From NCBI GenBank assembly GCA_927417275.1, contig CAKMJV010000008.1, forward strand, positions 104,547 through 168,546: a stretch of 64,000 nt of DNA, in the 5' to 3' direction. The translations under genes were made by a program, and so were the position numbers. This DNA is from an uncultured Clostridia bacterium. Lineage in GTDB: Bacteria; Bacillota; Clostridia; Peptostreptococcales; Acidaminobacteraceae. The notes below the pieces were generated by a model, which saw nothing but the letters and a program-made list of their open reading frames with translations, was not told the origin of the DNA and did not search any database. Below, piece after piece: positions 8,222 to 17,179 of the stretch (its first letter is position 1; every line of letters begins with the position of its first letter).

Positions 8222-9073
8222 ATGGGCAGTTCAGACTTACTAGGGCGTATTAGACAAAAATATGTGACGTTGAGCAAAAGCCATCGGAAGATAGCGGATT
8301 ATATATTATCAAATTACGATAAAGTAGCATTTATGACCGCATCAGCACTTGGCAAGCACGTAAATATTAGCGAGTCTACTGTCGTCAGATTTGCAAGTGC
8401 TATCGGCTATGAGGGGTATCCCGAACTTCAAAAGGAACTACAAGAAACCATAAAAACCAAGTTGACTACGGTTCAAAGATTTGAGATGTCGAAAGAGCAC
8501 AAAGAGTCCGATTATTTAGCGAAGATTATGATTAATGATATCGATAATATTAGACAGACCATCGATCAATTTAATCCGAAACTCATGGATGATTTTATCT
8601 CTGAAATTATCAATGCCCGCAAAGTTTACATTCTCGGACTTAGAAGTTCATCGGTGTTGGCGAATTATTTAGGTTTTTATTTGAATTTTATTTTGCCTCA
8701 AATTCACGTAATTTATGAGACGGCACAAGATGTGTATGATCAACTTTTAAATTTATCTGATGAAGACGTTATGATCGTTTTCTCATTCCCAAGATATTCG
8801 AAACGGACGTATGATTGTGTGGATTATGCCATTAAAAATAATACGACGATTTTGGGTATTACCGATGGTTTTAATTCCCCTTTATTCGATAAAGTGAAGT
8901 ATTGCTTAACGGCTAAGTACAACATGAATACATTTATTGATTCATTTGTTGCACCGATGAGCTTAATTAATGCCATTATTATCGGGGTGAGTTTACGCAA
9001 AGAAGGTGTAGAAAAGAACCTAGAGAAATTAGAAAAAATATGGGAAGACTATGGCATCTATAGTCTAAAATAA
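8222..9073 (+). CDS. MurR/RpiR family transcriptional regulator
   Basis: This 283-residue regulator has an N-terminal helix-turn-helix of the RpiR type (residues about 10-85; ASALGKHVNISESTVVRFASAIGYEGYPELQ is spread over it) and a C-terminal SIS sugar-isomerase-like domain (about 110-250) with GLRSSSVLA and VFSFPRYSKRTYD that would bind a sugar phosphate or related ligand. Family members control sugar-phosphate and amino-sugar genes. Located 34 bases after korC with no terminator between, it could be co-transcribed with the Kor operon. Its targets are not evident. A hairpin at 9077-9111 ends the transcript. Confidence 0.85.
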   Translation: MGSSDLLGRIRQKYVTLSKSHRKIADYILSNYDKVAFMTASALGKHVNISESTVVRFASAIGYEGYPELQKELQETIKTKLTTVQRFEMSKEHKESDYLAKIMINDIDNIRQTIDQFNPKLMDDFISEIINARKVYILGLRSSSVLANYLGFYLNFILPQIHVIYETAQDVYDQLLNLSDEDVMIVFSFPRYSKRTYDCVDYAIKNNTTILGITDGFNSPLFDKVKYCLTAKYNMNTFIDSFVAPMSLINAIIIGVSLRKEGVEKNLEKLEKIWEDYGIYSLK

Positions 9074-9076
9074 ATG

Positions 9077-9111
9077 AAAATGGGACTTGGCTCATGCCAT
9101 AGTCCTATTTT
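9077..9111 (+). terminator. terminator after the kor-rpiR transcript
   Basis: AAAAT-GGACT-GGC pairs with GCC-AGTCC-ATTTT around a TCAT loop; the 3' arm ends in TATTTT rather than a long T run, and it can act from both strands. Confidence 0.65.
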
Positions 9112-9116
9112 GATGT

Positions 9117-9145
9117 TTGATATATTGCATAAGATACGTTATAAT
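9117..9145 (+). promoter_or_regulatory. sigma-A promoter of cmk-plsC
   Basis: TTGATA at 9117-9122, 17-base spacer, perfect TATAAT at 9140-9145. The cmk start lies 50 bases downstream. Confidence 0.75.
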
Positions 9146-9194
9146 CAATATGATACCACCACTGGGTGGTATTACTTTTTAAATGAGGTGTTTC

Positions 9195-9851
9195 ATGTCA
9201 CAGTTACAAATAGCGATCGATGGACCTGCGGGTTCTGGCAAAAGTACCGTTGCAAAAGCGGTTGCGCAGTTACTTAATATTACTTATCTTGATACAGGTG
9301 CTATGTACCGTGCAGTAACCTATGCTGCGATGAAAGCAAACTTATCCTTTGATGATGAAACGGCTTTAAAAACTTTGGTTGATGACATTCAGTTGGATAT
9401 ATCGCCAAAATCAATTCAGTTAAATGGAGAAGATGTTACTGAGGCGATTCGTACACCTGAAGTTACACGTTGTGTTTCTGATGTTTCTAAAGTGGGTTAT
9501 GTGAGAGAAAAAATGGTCATCTTACAAAGAGAAATTGCTTTAAATCAACCGGTGATTATGGATGGCAGAGACATTGGAACGGTGGTTTTACCACAAGCGA
9601 CCTATAAGTTTTTCTTAATAGCCGATCCTGTAGAACGCGCCAAGCGGAGAATGCTCGAGTTAGAATCAAAAGGCTTTGAAGCATCGCTTGAAGTGATCAC
9701 TGAAGAGATCATTACCCGTGACAAGATAGACTCTGAACGTGAAATATCGCCTTTAATGCGTGCAGCAGACGCCATAGAAATCGATACCACGCATTTAAGC
9801 ATAGATGATGTGATTCGTAAAATCATATCTTTGGTAAAAGTGGAGAAGTAA
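9195..9851 (+). CDS. cmk: cytidylate kinase
   Basis: This 218-residue enzyme phosphorylates CMP and dCMP with ATP. The P-loop GPAGSGKST is at residues 10-18, followed by YLDTGAMYRAVTYAA, the CMP-binding DGRDIGTVVLP, and the LID-like RDKIDSEREISPL. I begin it at ATG 9195, preceded by GAGGTG at 9185-9190; an in-frame ATG twelve bases upstream overlaps that ribosome site. In Clostridia cmk is commonly followed by plsC, ispH and rpsA, exactly as here, so it belongs to a conserved growth-linked cluster. Confidence 0.95.
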   Translation: MSQLQIAIDGPAGSGKSTVAKAVAQLLNITYLDTGAMYRAVTYAAMKANLSFDDETALKTLVDDIQLDISPKSIQLNGEDVTEAIRTPEVTRCVSDVSKVGYVREKMVILQREIALNQPVIMDGRDIGTVVLPQATYKFFLIADPVERAKRRMLELESKGFEASLEVITEEIITRDKIDSEREISPLMRAADAIEIDTTHLSIDDVIRKIISLVKVEK

Positions 9852-9852
9852 G

Positions 9853-10452
9853 ATGAATTTATTATATAGAATATGTAAATATGGCGCATATGCGTATTAT
9901 CGGTTATTTTTTAAACTAAAAGTTGAAGGGCTAGACCGTTTGGATTTAAATACGCACTATGTTGTTTGCGCGAATCACTTAAATCTGCAAGATCCTATGG
10001 TTTTAGGTGCACTGTTGCCGTTTAAAACGCGCTTTATGGGGAAGAAAGAACTTTTTAAAAACCCTATTGTTGGTGCTTTTTTAAGACGTATTGGTGTTTT
10101 TCCTGTGGATCGAGATAATAATGACTTAAAAGCGATTAAGGTTGCATTATCGATTCTCAAAGAAAAGCAAAGCTTGGGTTTGTTTCCTGAAGGAACAAGA
10201 AACAGTGGATTTGAGCCTTTAAAAGTTAAAGCGGGTACGGCGATGCTTGCCATTAAAACGAAAACGCCTGTGTTGCCCATTACGATTGATTCTTTTTATA
10301 AAATCGGCAAACCCTTAAGAGTTGTTTTTCATGCACCTATCGTTTTTGATGTATATTACGATCAAAAATTAGAAAGTGAAGTATACGAAGGACTTTCTCA
10401 AGAGATTATGACACTTATCTATTCTGATTTAAAGCATTACAAACTTAAATAG
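9853..10452 (+). CDS. plsC: 1-acyl-sn-glycerol-3-phosphate acyltransferase
   Basis: This 199-residue membrane-associated enzyme probably converts lysophosphatidic acid to phosphatidic acid in phospholipid synthesis. The catalytic NH-x4-D box is seen as NHLNLQD at residues 41-47 and the glycerol-phosphate binding motif FPEGTR at 111-116. A hydrophobic N-terminus (YAYYRLFF) fits membrane attachment. It begins two bases after the cmk stop, so it is in the same operon. Length is typical of the short Gram-positive form. Confidence 0.92.
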   Translation: MNLLYRICKYGAYAYYRLFFKLKVEGLDRLDLNTHYVVCANHLNLQDPMVLGALLPFKTRFMGKKELFKNPIVGAFLRRIGVFPVDRDNNDLKAIKVALSILKEKQSLGLFPEGTRNSGFEPLKVKAGTAMLAIKTKTPVLPITIDSFYKIGKPLRVVFHAPIVFDVYYDQKLESEVYEGLSQEIMTLIYSDLKHYKLK

Positions 10453-10482
10453 CGACGCCATATTTTGTTCATATTTCAAGGA

Positions 10483-10512
10483 TAGACAAATCTTATAAGG
10501 GTATGTTATAAT
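10483..10512 (+). promoter_or_regulatory. promoter of ispH-rpsA
   Basis: TAGACA at 10483-10488 and a perfect TATAAT at 10507-10512, 18-base spacer, only 12 bases before the ispH start, which implies a very short leader. Confidence 0.6.
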
Positions 10513-10524
10513 AACGAGGTTTAT

Positions 10525-11385
10525 ATGAAAATTTTAGTTGCAGAACATTCAGGTTTTTGTTATGGTGTTAAACGCGCAGTTAAAATCTTAGATGATTTGG
10601 TTTTGGCGCAAGAGAAAATTCATACATTAGGGCCTATTATTCATAATGATCAAGTCACAAAATATTATGAAGACCAAGGTGTAAAAATCATAAAAGAGCT
10701 TTCTGAAATGCATGCTTCTGAAACGTCCGAAATAGGTGTAGTGATTAGATCTCATGGCGCACCAAAATCAGTTTATGACGAAGCTGAGCAAAAAGGACTT
10801 AAAATTTATGATGCAACATGTCCATATGTAAAAAAAATTCAAAATAAAGTTTCAACTTATGCTTCAAAAGGGTATAATATAATCATTGTAGGAAATGCAT
10901 TTCATCCTGAAGTGATCGGTATTAATGGATGGTGTGATTATCAAGCAGTGATAATCGATCATATTGATCAAGTAGATCTTTTAGAATTGTCAGCACGTCC
11001 GATTTGTGTGGTCGCACAAACGACATTTAACATGAAGAAATGGGACGAAATTTCGGACGCTTTAAAAGCGCGTTATTCTGATATAAGCATCTATAATACC
11101 ATTTGCTTAGCGACTGAACAAAGGCAAAATGCCTGTTTAGAACTTGCAAAAAAAGTCGATTACATGATCGTAGTCGGTGGCAAGCACAGTTCTAACACCA
11201 TAAAACTTGCTGAGATTTGTAGCAAGTATGTTCCAACAACTCATATAGAAACTAAGGATGATTTAAACGGTGATGAATTAATTGGTAAAAAAGTTGTAGG
11301 CATTACTGCCGGTGCATCAACACCTGATTGGATAATCCAATCGGTCATTCTTAAAATAGAAAACGAAGGCGAGGTATTTTTTTAA
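10525..11385 (+). CDS. ispH: 4-hydroxy-3-methylbut-2-enyl diphosphate reductase
   Basis: IspH performs the last step of the non-mevalonate isoprenoid pathway, reducing HMBPP to IPP and DMAPP with an iron-sulfur cluster. The three cluster ligands are visible: C12 (EHSGFCYGVKRAV), C99 (DATCPYVKK) and C194 (NTICLATEQRQ). The substrate-binding TEQRQ follows the last cysteine. The 286-residue length is standard. GAGGT precedes ATG 10525. Its stop codon shares a base with the rpsA start, the clostridial ispH-rpsA arrangement in which a fusion is sometimes found; here they are separate, overlapping genes. Confidence 0.96.
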   Translation: MKILVAEHSGFCYGVKRAVKILDDLVLAQEKIHTLGPIIHNDQVTKYYEDQGVKIIKELSEMHASETSEIGVVIRSHGAPKSVYDEAEQKGLKIYDATCPYVKKIQNKVSTYASKGYNIIIVGNAFHPEVIGINGWCDYQAVIIDHIDQVDLLELSARPICVVAQTTFNMKKWDEISDALKARYSDISIYNTICLATEQRQNACLELAKKVDYMIVVGGKHSSNTIKLAEICSKYVPTTHIETKDDLNGDELIGKKVVGITAGASTPDWIIQSVILKIENEGEVFF

Positions 11386-12509
11386 TGGATAATCACAATT
11401 CAATGGCTGAAATGATGGAGCAAATCGAAGAATCATTGAAAATTCCAAGAAGAGGGTCAATTGTTAAGGGAAGCATAATTCAAGTTAATGCTGATGTTCT
11501 TATTGTTAACATTGGCTATAAATCTGACGGCGTAATTCCAAGAAACGAAGTTTCTGCGGATGCAAATTTTGATCTTCAAAAGAATTTTAAAGTAGGCGAC
11601 GATTTAGATGTATTTATCGTAAGCCATGATAATGGCGAAGGTAATATACTTTTATCGCTTCGAAAAGTTAATGTAGATAAAGATTGGGAAGAATTAGAAG
11701 CAATACATGAAAAAGATGAGCCAATTTTGGTTCGTGTGACTGAATCAGTAAATGGTGGTTTGATTGCATTCTACAAAGAAATTAGAGGGTTCATTCCCGC
11801 TTCTCAGTTATCTGATCGATTTGTAAAAAATCTTAAACCTTATCATGGCCAAGAACTAAAGGTTAAAGTGATAGAAATCAACAGACAAAAAAGAAGAGCA
11901 GTATTCTCACATAAAGAATTTGCTATGATTGAAAAACAAGCAGCAAAAGAGCAATTCTGGTCTACGATTGAAATCGGTCAAGTGGTTAAAGGCGAAGTTA
12001 AGCGTATTACTAACTTTGGCGCATTTGTTGATATCGGTGGTATGGACGGTCTTGTACACGTAACTGAAATGAGTTGGGGTAGAATCAAACCTGCTTCAGA
12101 ATTTGTTCGCGTAGGTCAAATGGTTGATGTTAAAATCATCGATGCAAACAAAGATGAAAACAAAATTTCATTAAGTTTAAAACAATTGTCTGTTGAACCA
12201 TGGGCAAACTTTGAAGACAAATACGAAGTGAATGGCATTTATAATGGCAAAGTTGTAAATTTAACTGATTTTGGTGCATTTGTTGAGCTTGAACCAGGCA
12301 TAGAAGGCCTTGTACACGTTTCACATATTGCTAAGGAACACGTTGAAAAGCCTTCTGACGTATTAAAAGTGAACCAAACAGTAGAAATTCGCATTTTAGA
12401 ATACGTTGCTGAAGAAAAGAAAGTAAAACTTTCTATGAAAGCAGTTCACGAACCAATCGTAGTTGAAGAAGTTGAAGTTAAAGAAGAATCAACTAGTGAA
12501 GTTGAATAG
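11385..12509 (+). CDS. rpsA: 30S ribosomal protein S1-like (four S1 domains)
   Basis: This 374-residue RNA-binding protein has four S1 domains: about 19-90, 105-170, 190-258 and 275-344. The third and fourth are the best conserved (TNFGAFVDIGGMDGLVHVTE and TDFGAFVELEPGIEGLVHVS). Gram-positive S1 homologues are shorter than the six-domain E. coli protein and help mRNA binding by the ribosome. The C-terminal 20 residues are acidic (VVEEVEVKEE). It overlaps ispH by one base at TAATG, so translation is coupled, and a terminator follows directly. Confidence 0.93.
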   Translation: MDNHNSMAEMMEQIEESLKIPRRGSIVKGSIIQVNADVLIVNIGYKSDGVIPRNEVSADANFDLQKNFKVGDDLDVFIVSHDNGEGNILLSLRKVNVDKDWEELEAIHEKDEPILVRVTESVNGGLIAFYKEIRGFIPASQLSDRFVKNLKPYHGQELKVKVIEINRQKRRAVFSHKEFAMIEKQAAKEQFWSTIEIGQVVKGEVKRITNFGAFVDIGGMDGLVHVTEMSWGRIKPASEFVRVGQMVDVKIIDANKDENKISLSLKQLSVEPWANFEDKYEVNGIYNGKVVNLTDFGAFVELEPGIEGLVHVSHIAKEHVEKPSDVLKVNQTVEIRILEYVAEEKKVKLSMKAVHEPIVVEEVEVKEESTSEVE

Positions 12510-12521
12510 TACGATTAAAAC

Positions 12522-12547
12522 AAGCCGATGAATGATCGGCTTTTTTT
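12522..12547 (+). terminator. terminator after rpsA
   Basis: AAGCCGAT and ATCGGCTT form the stem around a short loop, followed by seven T residues. It is a textbook intrinsic terminator. Confidence 0.92.
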
Positions 12548-12575
12548 GAACAAATTCAAAGGGTGGGAGTGACTT

Positions 12576-13346
12576 ATGGAAGGATACGAACAATTTAAGA
12601 CGAAAGTGTTTACTAAGACAAAATTGGATTTGTCTCTTTATAAAGAACGTCAAATGAAAAGGCGTATTGAATCATTAATTTCACGACATGCATTGACTTC
12701 ATTTGAGGCATATTTTAAATTGCTAGAAACGGATAAAAATGCGTTTGATGAGTTTGTAAACTATTTGACGATCAATGTATCTGAGTTTTATAGAAACCCT
12801 TCACAGTGGGATGCATTGCGCGAAGACATTATACCAGCGCTTTTAAAACGCACCAAACGTCCTAAAATATGGTCTGCTGCTTGTTCAACAGGTGAAGAAC
12901 CGTATTCTTTGGTTATGTGTTTAAGCGAGTTTGTACCACTTAAGGACATAAAAATTTTAGCGGTGGATTTTGACGATGAAGCACTCAATAAAGCAAAGAT
13001 TGGGATGTATACGGACAAGAGCATCAAAAATGTCCCTCCTCAATACGTGACGCGATTTTTTGAACCCGTTGGTAAAGGGTTTAGAATAAAAGATGAAGTG
13101 AAAAATTGTGTTGAGTTTAAGAAGATGAATTTACTGCTCGATGAATATCCTAAAGGGTATGACTTAATCGTCTGTAGAAATGTTATGATTTATTTCACAG
13201 AAGAAGCGAAAGATGAAATGTATAAAAAATTCTATGCTTCTTTGGTCAATGACGGTTATTTCTTTGTTGGGAGTACGGAGCAAATCATTCAGCCTCAGCG
13301 TTATAATTTTGAGTCGAGTAAAACGTTTTTTTATTACAAGAGATAA
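12576..13346 (+). CDS. cheR: chemotaxis protein methyltransferase CheR
   Basis: This 256-residue protein is predicted to methylate glutamates on chemoreceptors using S-adenosylmethionine. The N-terminal helical CheR_N domain (LYKERQMKRRIESLI, about 20-35) and the SAM-binding domain (IWSAACSTGEEPYSLVMCL, about 98-116; then DLIVCRNVMIYF near 197) are both present. GGTGGGAG precedes ATG 12576. No other che genes adjoin it, though a chemoreceptor lies at 59328. A bidirectional terminator follows, so it is probably monocistronic or read from upstream. Confidence 0.92.
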   Translation: MEGYEQFKTKVFTKTKLDLSLYKERQMKRRIESLISRHALTSFEAYFKLLETDKNAFDEFVNYLTINVSEFYRNPSQWDALREDIIPALLKRTKRPKIWSAACSTGEEPYSLVMCLSEFVPLKDIKILAVDFDDEALNKAKIGMYTDKSIKNVPPQYVTRFFEPVGKGFRIKDEVKNCVEFKKMNLLLDEYPKGYDLIVCRNVMIYFTEEAKDEMYKKFYASLVNDGYFFVGSTEQIIQPQRYNFESSKTFFYYKR

Positions 13347-13349
13347 TAT

Positions 13350-13393
13350 AAAAAGGCACTTCTCAGTCCATCGGATGAGAAATGCCTTTTTTT
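13350..13393. terminator. bidirectional terminator between cheR and pepF
   Basis: AAAAAGGCA...CTCA pairs with TGAG...TGCCTTTTTTT. The A-run on one side and the T-run on the other let it end both cheR (plus) and pepF (minus). Confidence 0.88.
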
Positions 13394-13402
13394 CGTCTTT
13401 AA

Positions 13403-15214
13403 TTAGTTTTTAAAAAGCACTTCTAGTTCATCAATAAGTGAACCTACATATTCAATCGCACTTTCAATAGGGGCGGCTGTGGTCATATCGATGCCAGCAG
13501 ATTTTAATAGTGCTTCTGGTGAAAGACTGCCTCCTGCTTTTAATACCTCTAACCAACGATCGATAGCCGGTTGGCCTTCTTTAAAAATTTGAGTCGCAAT
13601 AGCCGTTGAAGCGGTGAGCCCAGCAGAATACGTATAGGGATATAATCCCATGTAATAATGGGGTTGGCGCATCCATGTAAGGCCTGCATCTTCATCAATC
13701 GAAACAGAGTCACCCCAGAATGTACGAATGACATTTAATTTGGTTTCACAAAGGAACTTAGAGGTTAGTGATCCCCCTTGCTCAGCAAAAGCATACACAC
13801 GACGCTGGAATTCGGCTTCTAAGAGGTGTGTAACGAAGTTGTGGTAGTAGGTCCCCATGAGTTGTAAAATAACCCATCGCTTCATTCTCGGATGATCTTC
13901 TTGTTTCATCAGATAATCTGCAAGCAAAATCTCATTCATGGTTGATGGCGCTTCAACAAAATAAGTAGAAGGACGCGTGTCAAAAATGCGTTGTTCCTTA
14001 TTTGCGAGCATAAAATGACCCGCATGGCCCAGTTCATGTGCAAGTGTAAAAGCCGAACGCATAGACTCTTGATAACTGATGAGGATATAAGAATGAACAC
14101 CATAAGGCGATGCACAAAATGCACCTGTTGCTTTGCCTATGTTATCGGAGTAATCAATCCAACGCTCTTCAAATGCGCGTTCGATGATGGTTAAATAATC
14201 TTTTCCAAGGATAGAAAGTGCTTTCAAAAGGGTTTCTTTAATCGCCATATAGTCCGCTGGCGGATTAAAACTGTAGTCAAGTGGCGCTTTTAAATCCCAA
14301 TAATGTAACGTTTCTTGACCCAATGCTTCTTTTTTTATCTGAGCAAACTTTTGCATATGAGGTGCGAGTTTTGTGTAGATCAAATCAATTTGACGGTTAT
14401 ACATTTCGAGTGAAACCTTTTGAGAATGAAGCAACATTTCTGTAACCGATGGATAATTTCTAAGCTTACTCAAGGCCACTTGCTTTTTTACTTCTGTGGC
14501 ATATATAGATGCATACGTGTTTTTATATTGATGAAGTGTTTTGTTAAAGCCCACATAACCCATATGTCTTACTTCTGCATCAGGTGAAAATTCGTATTTT
14601 GTTTCATAGAGTGCAAAAGAGTTCGGCAATGTAACGTCTTGTGTAGGGACTTCAAAATCGTCAAACTTCATATCTGCAGCTTTGCTAATTGAGTATGTGC
14701 GATAAGGTGCGTTTAATGCTTCGCCTAAACTTGCCAAAACCTCTTCGGTTTCAGGAGAGAGTTTATGCTTTTTTAAGTCATACAGTTCATCGAGATAGTT
14801 TTTATAAGTATTTAACGCTGGTTTGTTTTTATAAAGTGCGTGGTAAGCTTCTGCATCAAGTGCCGTAATTTCAGATGCAATAAAGGCAATTTTTGTGAGT
14901 GAGGTTGTAGAAACACTCGATAATAGCATGCCATCCTCTTGATTGATGGGATTCGTACCGTCTTCTGATTGTCTAAGGGATGCATATGTGGACAATCTAA
15001 CGAGATCTGAATAGGCTGCTTCGAGTTGGACCATACAGGTATAAAGCGTTTCAGGAGAATTGGCTAGGATGCCTTTAAACTGTGTTAAATCGTCAAAAGC
15101 ACGTGCATTTTCTTCTAACATTGATTGCCATGTTTCTCTGCTTTCAAATAAATCAACTAGGTTCCAAGTTTGCTCGACAGGTACTTCCGAGCGATTAAGT
15201 CGTTTTGCATTCAT
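13403..15214 (-). CDS. pepF: oligoendopeptidase F
   Basis: This 603-residue zinc metallopeptidase of family M3 cleaves oligopeptides in the cytoplasm. The catalytic motif HELGH is at residues 393-397 (inside TLAHELGHAGH), and the third zinc ligand region EAPSTMNE follows about 25 residues later. The N-terminal helical PepF domain starts with VEQTWNLVDLF, a family feature. AAGGAGG precedes the ATG on the minus strand and a promoter lies at 15249-15276. Length and motif order are normal. It is transcribed divergently from the neighbouring transporter. Confidence 0.95.
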   Translation of the reverse strand: MNAKRLNRSEVPVEQTWNLVDLFESRETWQSMLEENARAFDDLTQFKGILANSPETLYTCMVQLEAAYSDLVRLSTYASLRQSEDGTNPINQEDGMLLSSVSTTSLTKIAFIASEITALDAEAYHALYKNKPALNTYKNYLDELYDLKKHKLSPETEEVLASLGEALNAPYRTYSISKAADMKFDDFEVPTQDVTLPNSFALYETKYEFSPDAEVRHMGYVGFNKTLHQYKNTYASIYATEVKKQVALSKLRNYPSVTEMLLHSQKVSLEMYNRQIDLIYTKLAPHMQKFAQIKKEALGQETLHYWDLKAPLDYSFNPPADYMAIKETLLKALSILGKDYLTIIERAFEERWIDYSDNIGKATGAFCASPYGVHSYILISYQESMRSAFTLAHELGHAGHFMLANKEQRIFDTRPSTYFVEAPSTMNEILLADYLMKQEDHPRMKRWVILQLMGTYYHNFVTHLLEAEFQRRVYAFAEQGGSLTSKFLCETKLNVIRTFWGDSVSIDEDAGLTWMRQPHYYMGLYPYTYSAGLTASTAIATQIFKEGQPAIDRWLEVLKAGGSLSPEALLKSAGIDMTTAAPIESAIEYVGSLIDELEVLFKN

Positions 15215-15248
15215 AATTGTGTGCCTCCTTGTTTATTTCGATACCCTA

Positions 15249-15276
15249 ATTATATCATACGCATCGTATTATACAA
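15249..15276 (-). promoter_or_regulatory. promoter of pepF
   Basis: Read on the minus strand, TTGTAT (15271-15276) and TATAAT (15249-15254) are 16 bases apart, upstream of the pepF ribosome site. Confidence 0.65.
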
Positions 15277-15363
15277 AAGATAAATACAAAATATAAAAAT
15301 GGATACAGAATCCAGTTTATATGTTAAAATAATGAGACAATACGTGTATTGGAGGTAGCCATT

Positions 15364-17154
15364 ATGATCCAACAAATTATCGTTTTAAGTGTAATCCTTT
15401 TAGCACTTTTTCTATTTATACAAGCAAAAATCAGATATGATATCGTGGCTATGATCGCACTACTCATCGTGACGCTTACGGGCATCGTTGCGCCAAATGA
15501 CGCATTTAATGGTTTTTCTCATCCTGCGGTTATAACTGTAGCCGCCATTTTAGTGGTAAGCAAAGGGCTAATGAACGTCGGTGCGATGGATTCTATCACG
15601 CTATATGTTAATAAACTCAAGGGTGGTATCGGCATAAAACTACTCAGTTTAATGGGGATTACGGCTTTCTTATCAAGTTTTATGAACAATGTGGGGGCAT
15701 TGGCATTAATCATGCCTATTGCCATTAAAATAGGCAAAGAAAATGATATTTCACCCTCGTATTTATTAATGCCTGTTGCATATGCATCGCTCTTTGGCGG
15801 TTTAATCACAGAAATCGGCACACCCCCTAACTTAATTATATCGATGTATCGGAATCAAGTGGTTCAATCACCTTTTAACTTCTTTGATTTCGCACCAGTG
15901 GGGATCGGCGTAACGGTAGTCGGCATATTATTCGTCGCACTTATTGGCTGGCGACTTATCCCAAATCGCAAAAGCAAGGATCAAGGAGATGCGCTGTTTA
16001 AAGTTGAAGATTATCTATCTGAACTTGTTATCCCAGAGGGCAATAAGATGGTGGGTAAGTCACTAAAAGATTTTAGTTTGCTAAATGGTGTTGATGTCAA
16101 TGTCATAAACATCGTTAGAAATGGCATCAATATCATTGCACCACATGCGCGTGAAGTCATCGAAAAAGAAGATGTACTTGTGGTGCGAATTGAACCTTCA
16201 GATCTTTCAAAACTCGTAGAAAAATCAGGTATTCATTTAAAAGGCGCGCGTACCAAACCCAGTCAATCGGATGATAAATCTAAAAAAACCGATTTTGCCC
16301 TCCTTGAGATGGTATTAAGAGATGATTCGCCACTCATAGGACACACTGCCATATCGGTACAACTTAGAAACACGTATAATGTGAATTTGGTTGCGATATC
16401 AAGGCAAGGTGTCCAAGTGCGTGGACGACTTGGACAAGTGCGGTATCGAACGGGAGATATTCTGTTGCTTCAAGTTGCAGATGAAAACATTCAAAGTGTG
16501 CTATCTAGACTAAAAGGTTTACCCCTTGCGGAAAGGGGCATCACGATTAACTCTTTAGCCATGACCAAACATAAAGCACTTGCAATGTCGGTCTTTCTAG
16601 GTTCTATACTGTTAACTTCATTTGGTTTTTTAAGTGTTCAAATATCATTTGCACTTGCTGCGGTAATAATGGTATTAACAAAGCTCATCTCCGTTAAAGA
16701 AATTTATGACAGCATCGATTGGCCAGTGATCGTCATGCTTGGCGCTATGTTACCCCTCGGTGAAGCTTTACAGACGACAGGTGCAGCAGACAGTATCGCC
16801 AATCTTTTGTTGTTGGCTAAATCGACATTATCTCCCACATTGATGCTAGGGTTGTTAATGTTCGTTACCATGTTGCTTACAAATCTTATTAACAATGCCG
16901 CAGCGGCTGTTTTGATGGCACCCATCGGCATTAGTTTGGCCACTGGATTAGGGGTCAATGTAGACCCGATGTTAATGGCGGTTGCACTGGGTTCCTCTTG
17001 TGCTTTTATGACGCCGATTGGACATCAATCGAATACGTTGATCATGGGACCAGGTGGGTATCATTTTAATGATTACTGGCGCATGGGATTGCCTGTTACG
17101 GTAATCGTTTTAATCATAGGAACACCATTAATTGCTTGGTTTTGGCCATTATAA
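15364..17154 (+). CDS. SLC13-type membrane transporter with two TrkA-C domains
   Basis: This 596-residue protein is an anion:sodium symporter-like permease (SLC13/ArsB-NhaD superfamily, DASS type). Membrane helices fill residues about 1-190 and 405-596, and between them are two cytosolic TrkA-C (RCK-C) domains near 205-285 and 295-385 (for example EGNKMVGKSLKDF and RTGDILLLQV). Repeated motifs MNNVGALALIMPI and NLINNAAAAVLMAPI are the paired substrate-binding loops of the family. I start it at ATG 15364 with GGAGGT at 15351-15356. The substrate (sulfate, dicarboxylate or other) is not readable. Confidence 0.85.
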   Translation: MIQQIIVLSVILLALFLFIQAKIRYDIVAMIALLIVTLTGIVAPNDAFNGFSHPAVITVAAILVVSKGLMNVGAMDSITLYVNKLKGGIGIKLLSLMGITAFLSSFMNNVGALALIMPIAIKIGKENDISPSYLLMPVAYASLFGGLITEIGTPPNLIISMYRNQVVQSPFNFFDFAPVGIGVTVVGILFVALIGWRLIPNRKSKDQGDALFKVEDYLSELVIPEGNKMVGKSLKDFSLLNGVDVNVINIVRNGINIIAPHAREVIEKEDVLVVRIEPSDLSKLVEKSGIHLKGARTKPSQSDDKSKKTDFALLEMVLRDDSPLIGHTAISVQLRNTYNVNLVAISRQGVQVRGRLGQVRYRTGDILLLQVADENIQSVLSRLKGLPLAERGITINSLAMTKHKALAMSVFLGSILLTSFGFLSVQISFALAAVIMVLTKLISVKEIYDSIDWPVIVMLGAMLPLGEALQTTGAADSIANLLLLAKSTLSPTLMLGLLMFVTMLLTNLINNAAAAVLMAPIGISLATGLGVNVDPMLMAVALGSSCAFMTPIGHQSNTLIMGPGGYHFNDYWRMGLPVTVIVLIIGTPLIAWFWPL

Positions 17155-17179
17155 TACGCTAGGTTTATAAGGAGATCAA

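Noticed and set aside
9074..9277. A 67-codon plus frame overlapping the start of cmk
   Set aside because: It covers a terminator and promoter and enters cmk in another frame; no ribosome site.
12136..12324. Other-strand frames inside rpsA, pepF, pflB and similar genes
   Set aside because: All are shadows of long, motif-rich genes in the opposite or shifted frame and lack ribosome sites.
11385..12509. IspH-S1 fusion protein
   Set aside because: Some Clostridia fuse these, but here ispH has its own stop and rpsA its own start, sharing a single base.
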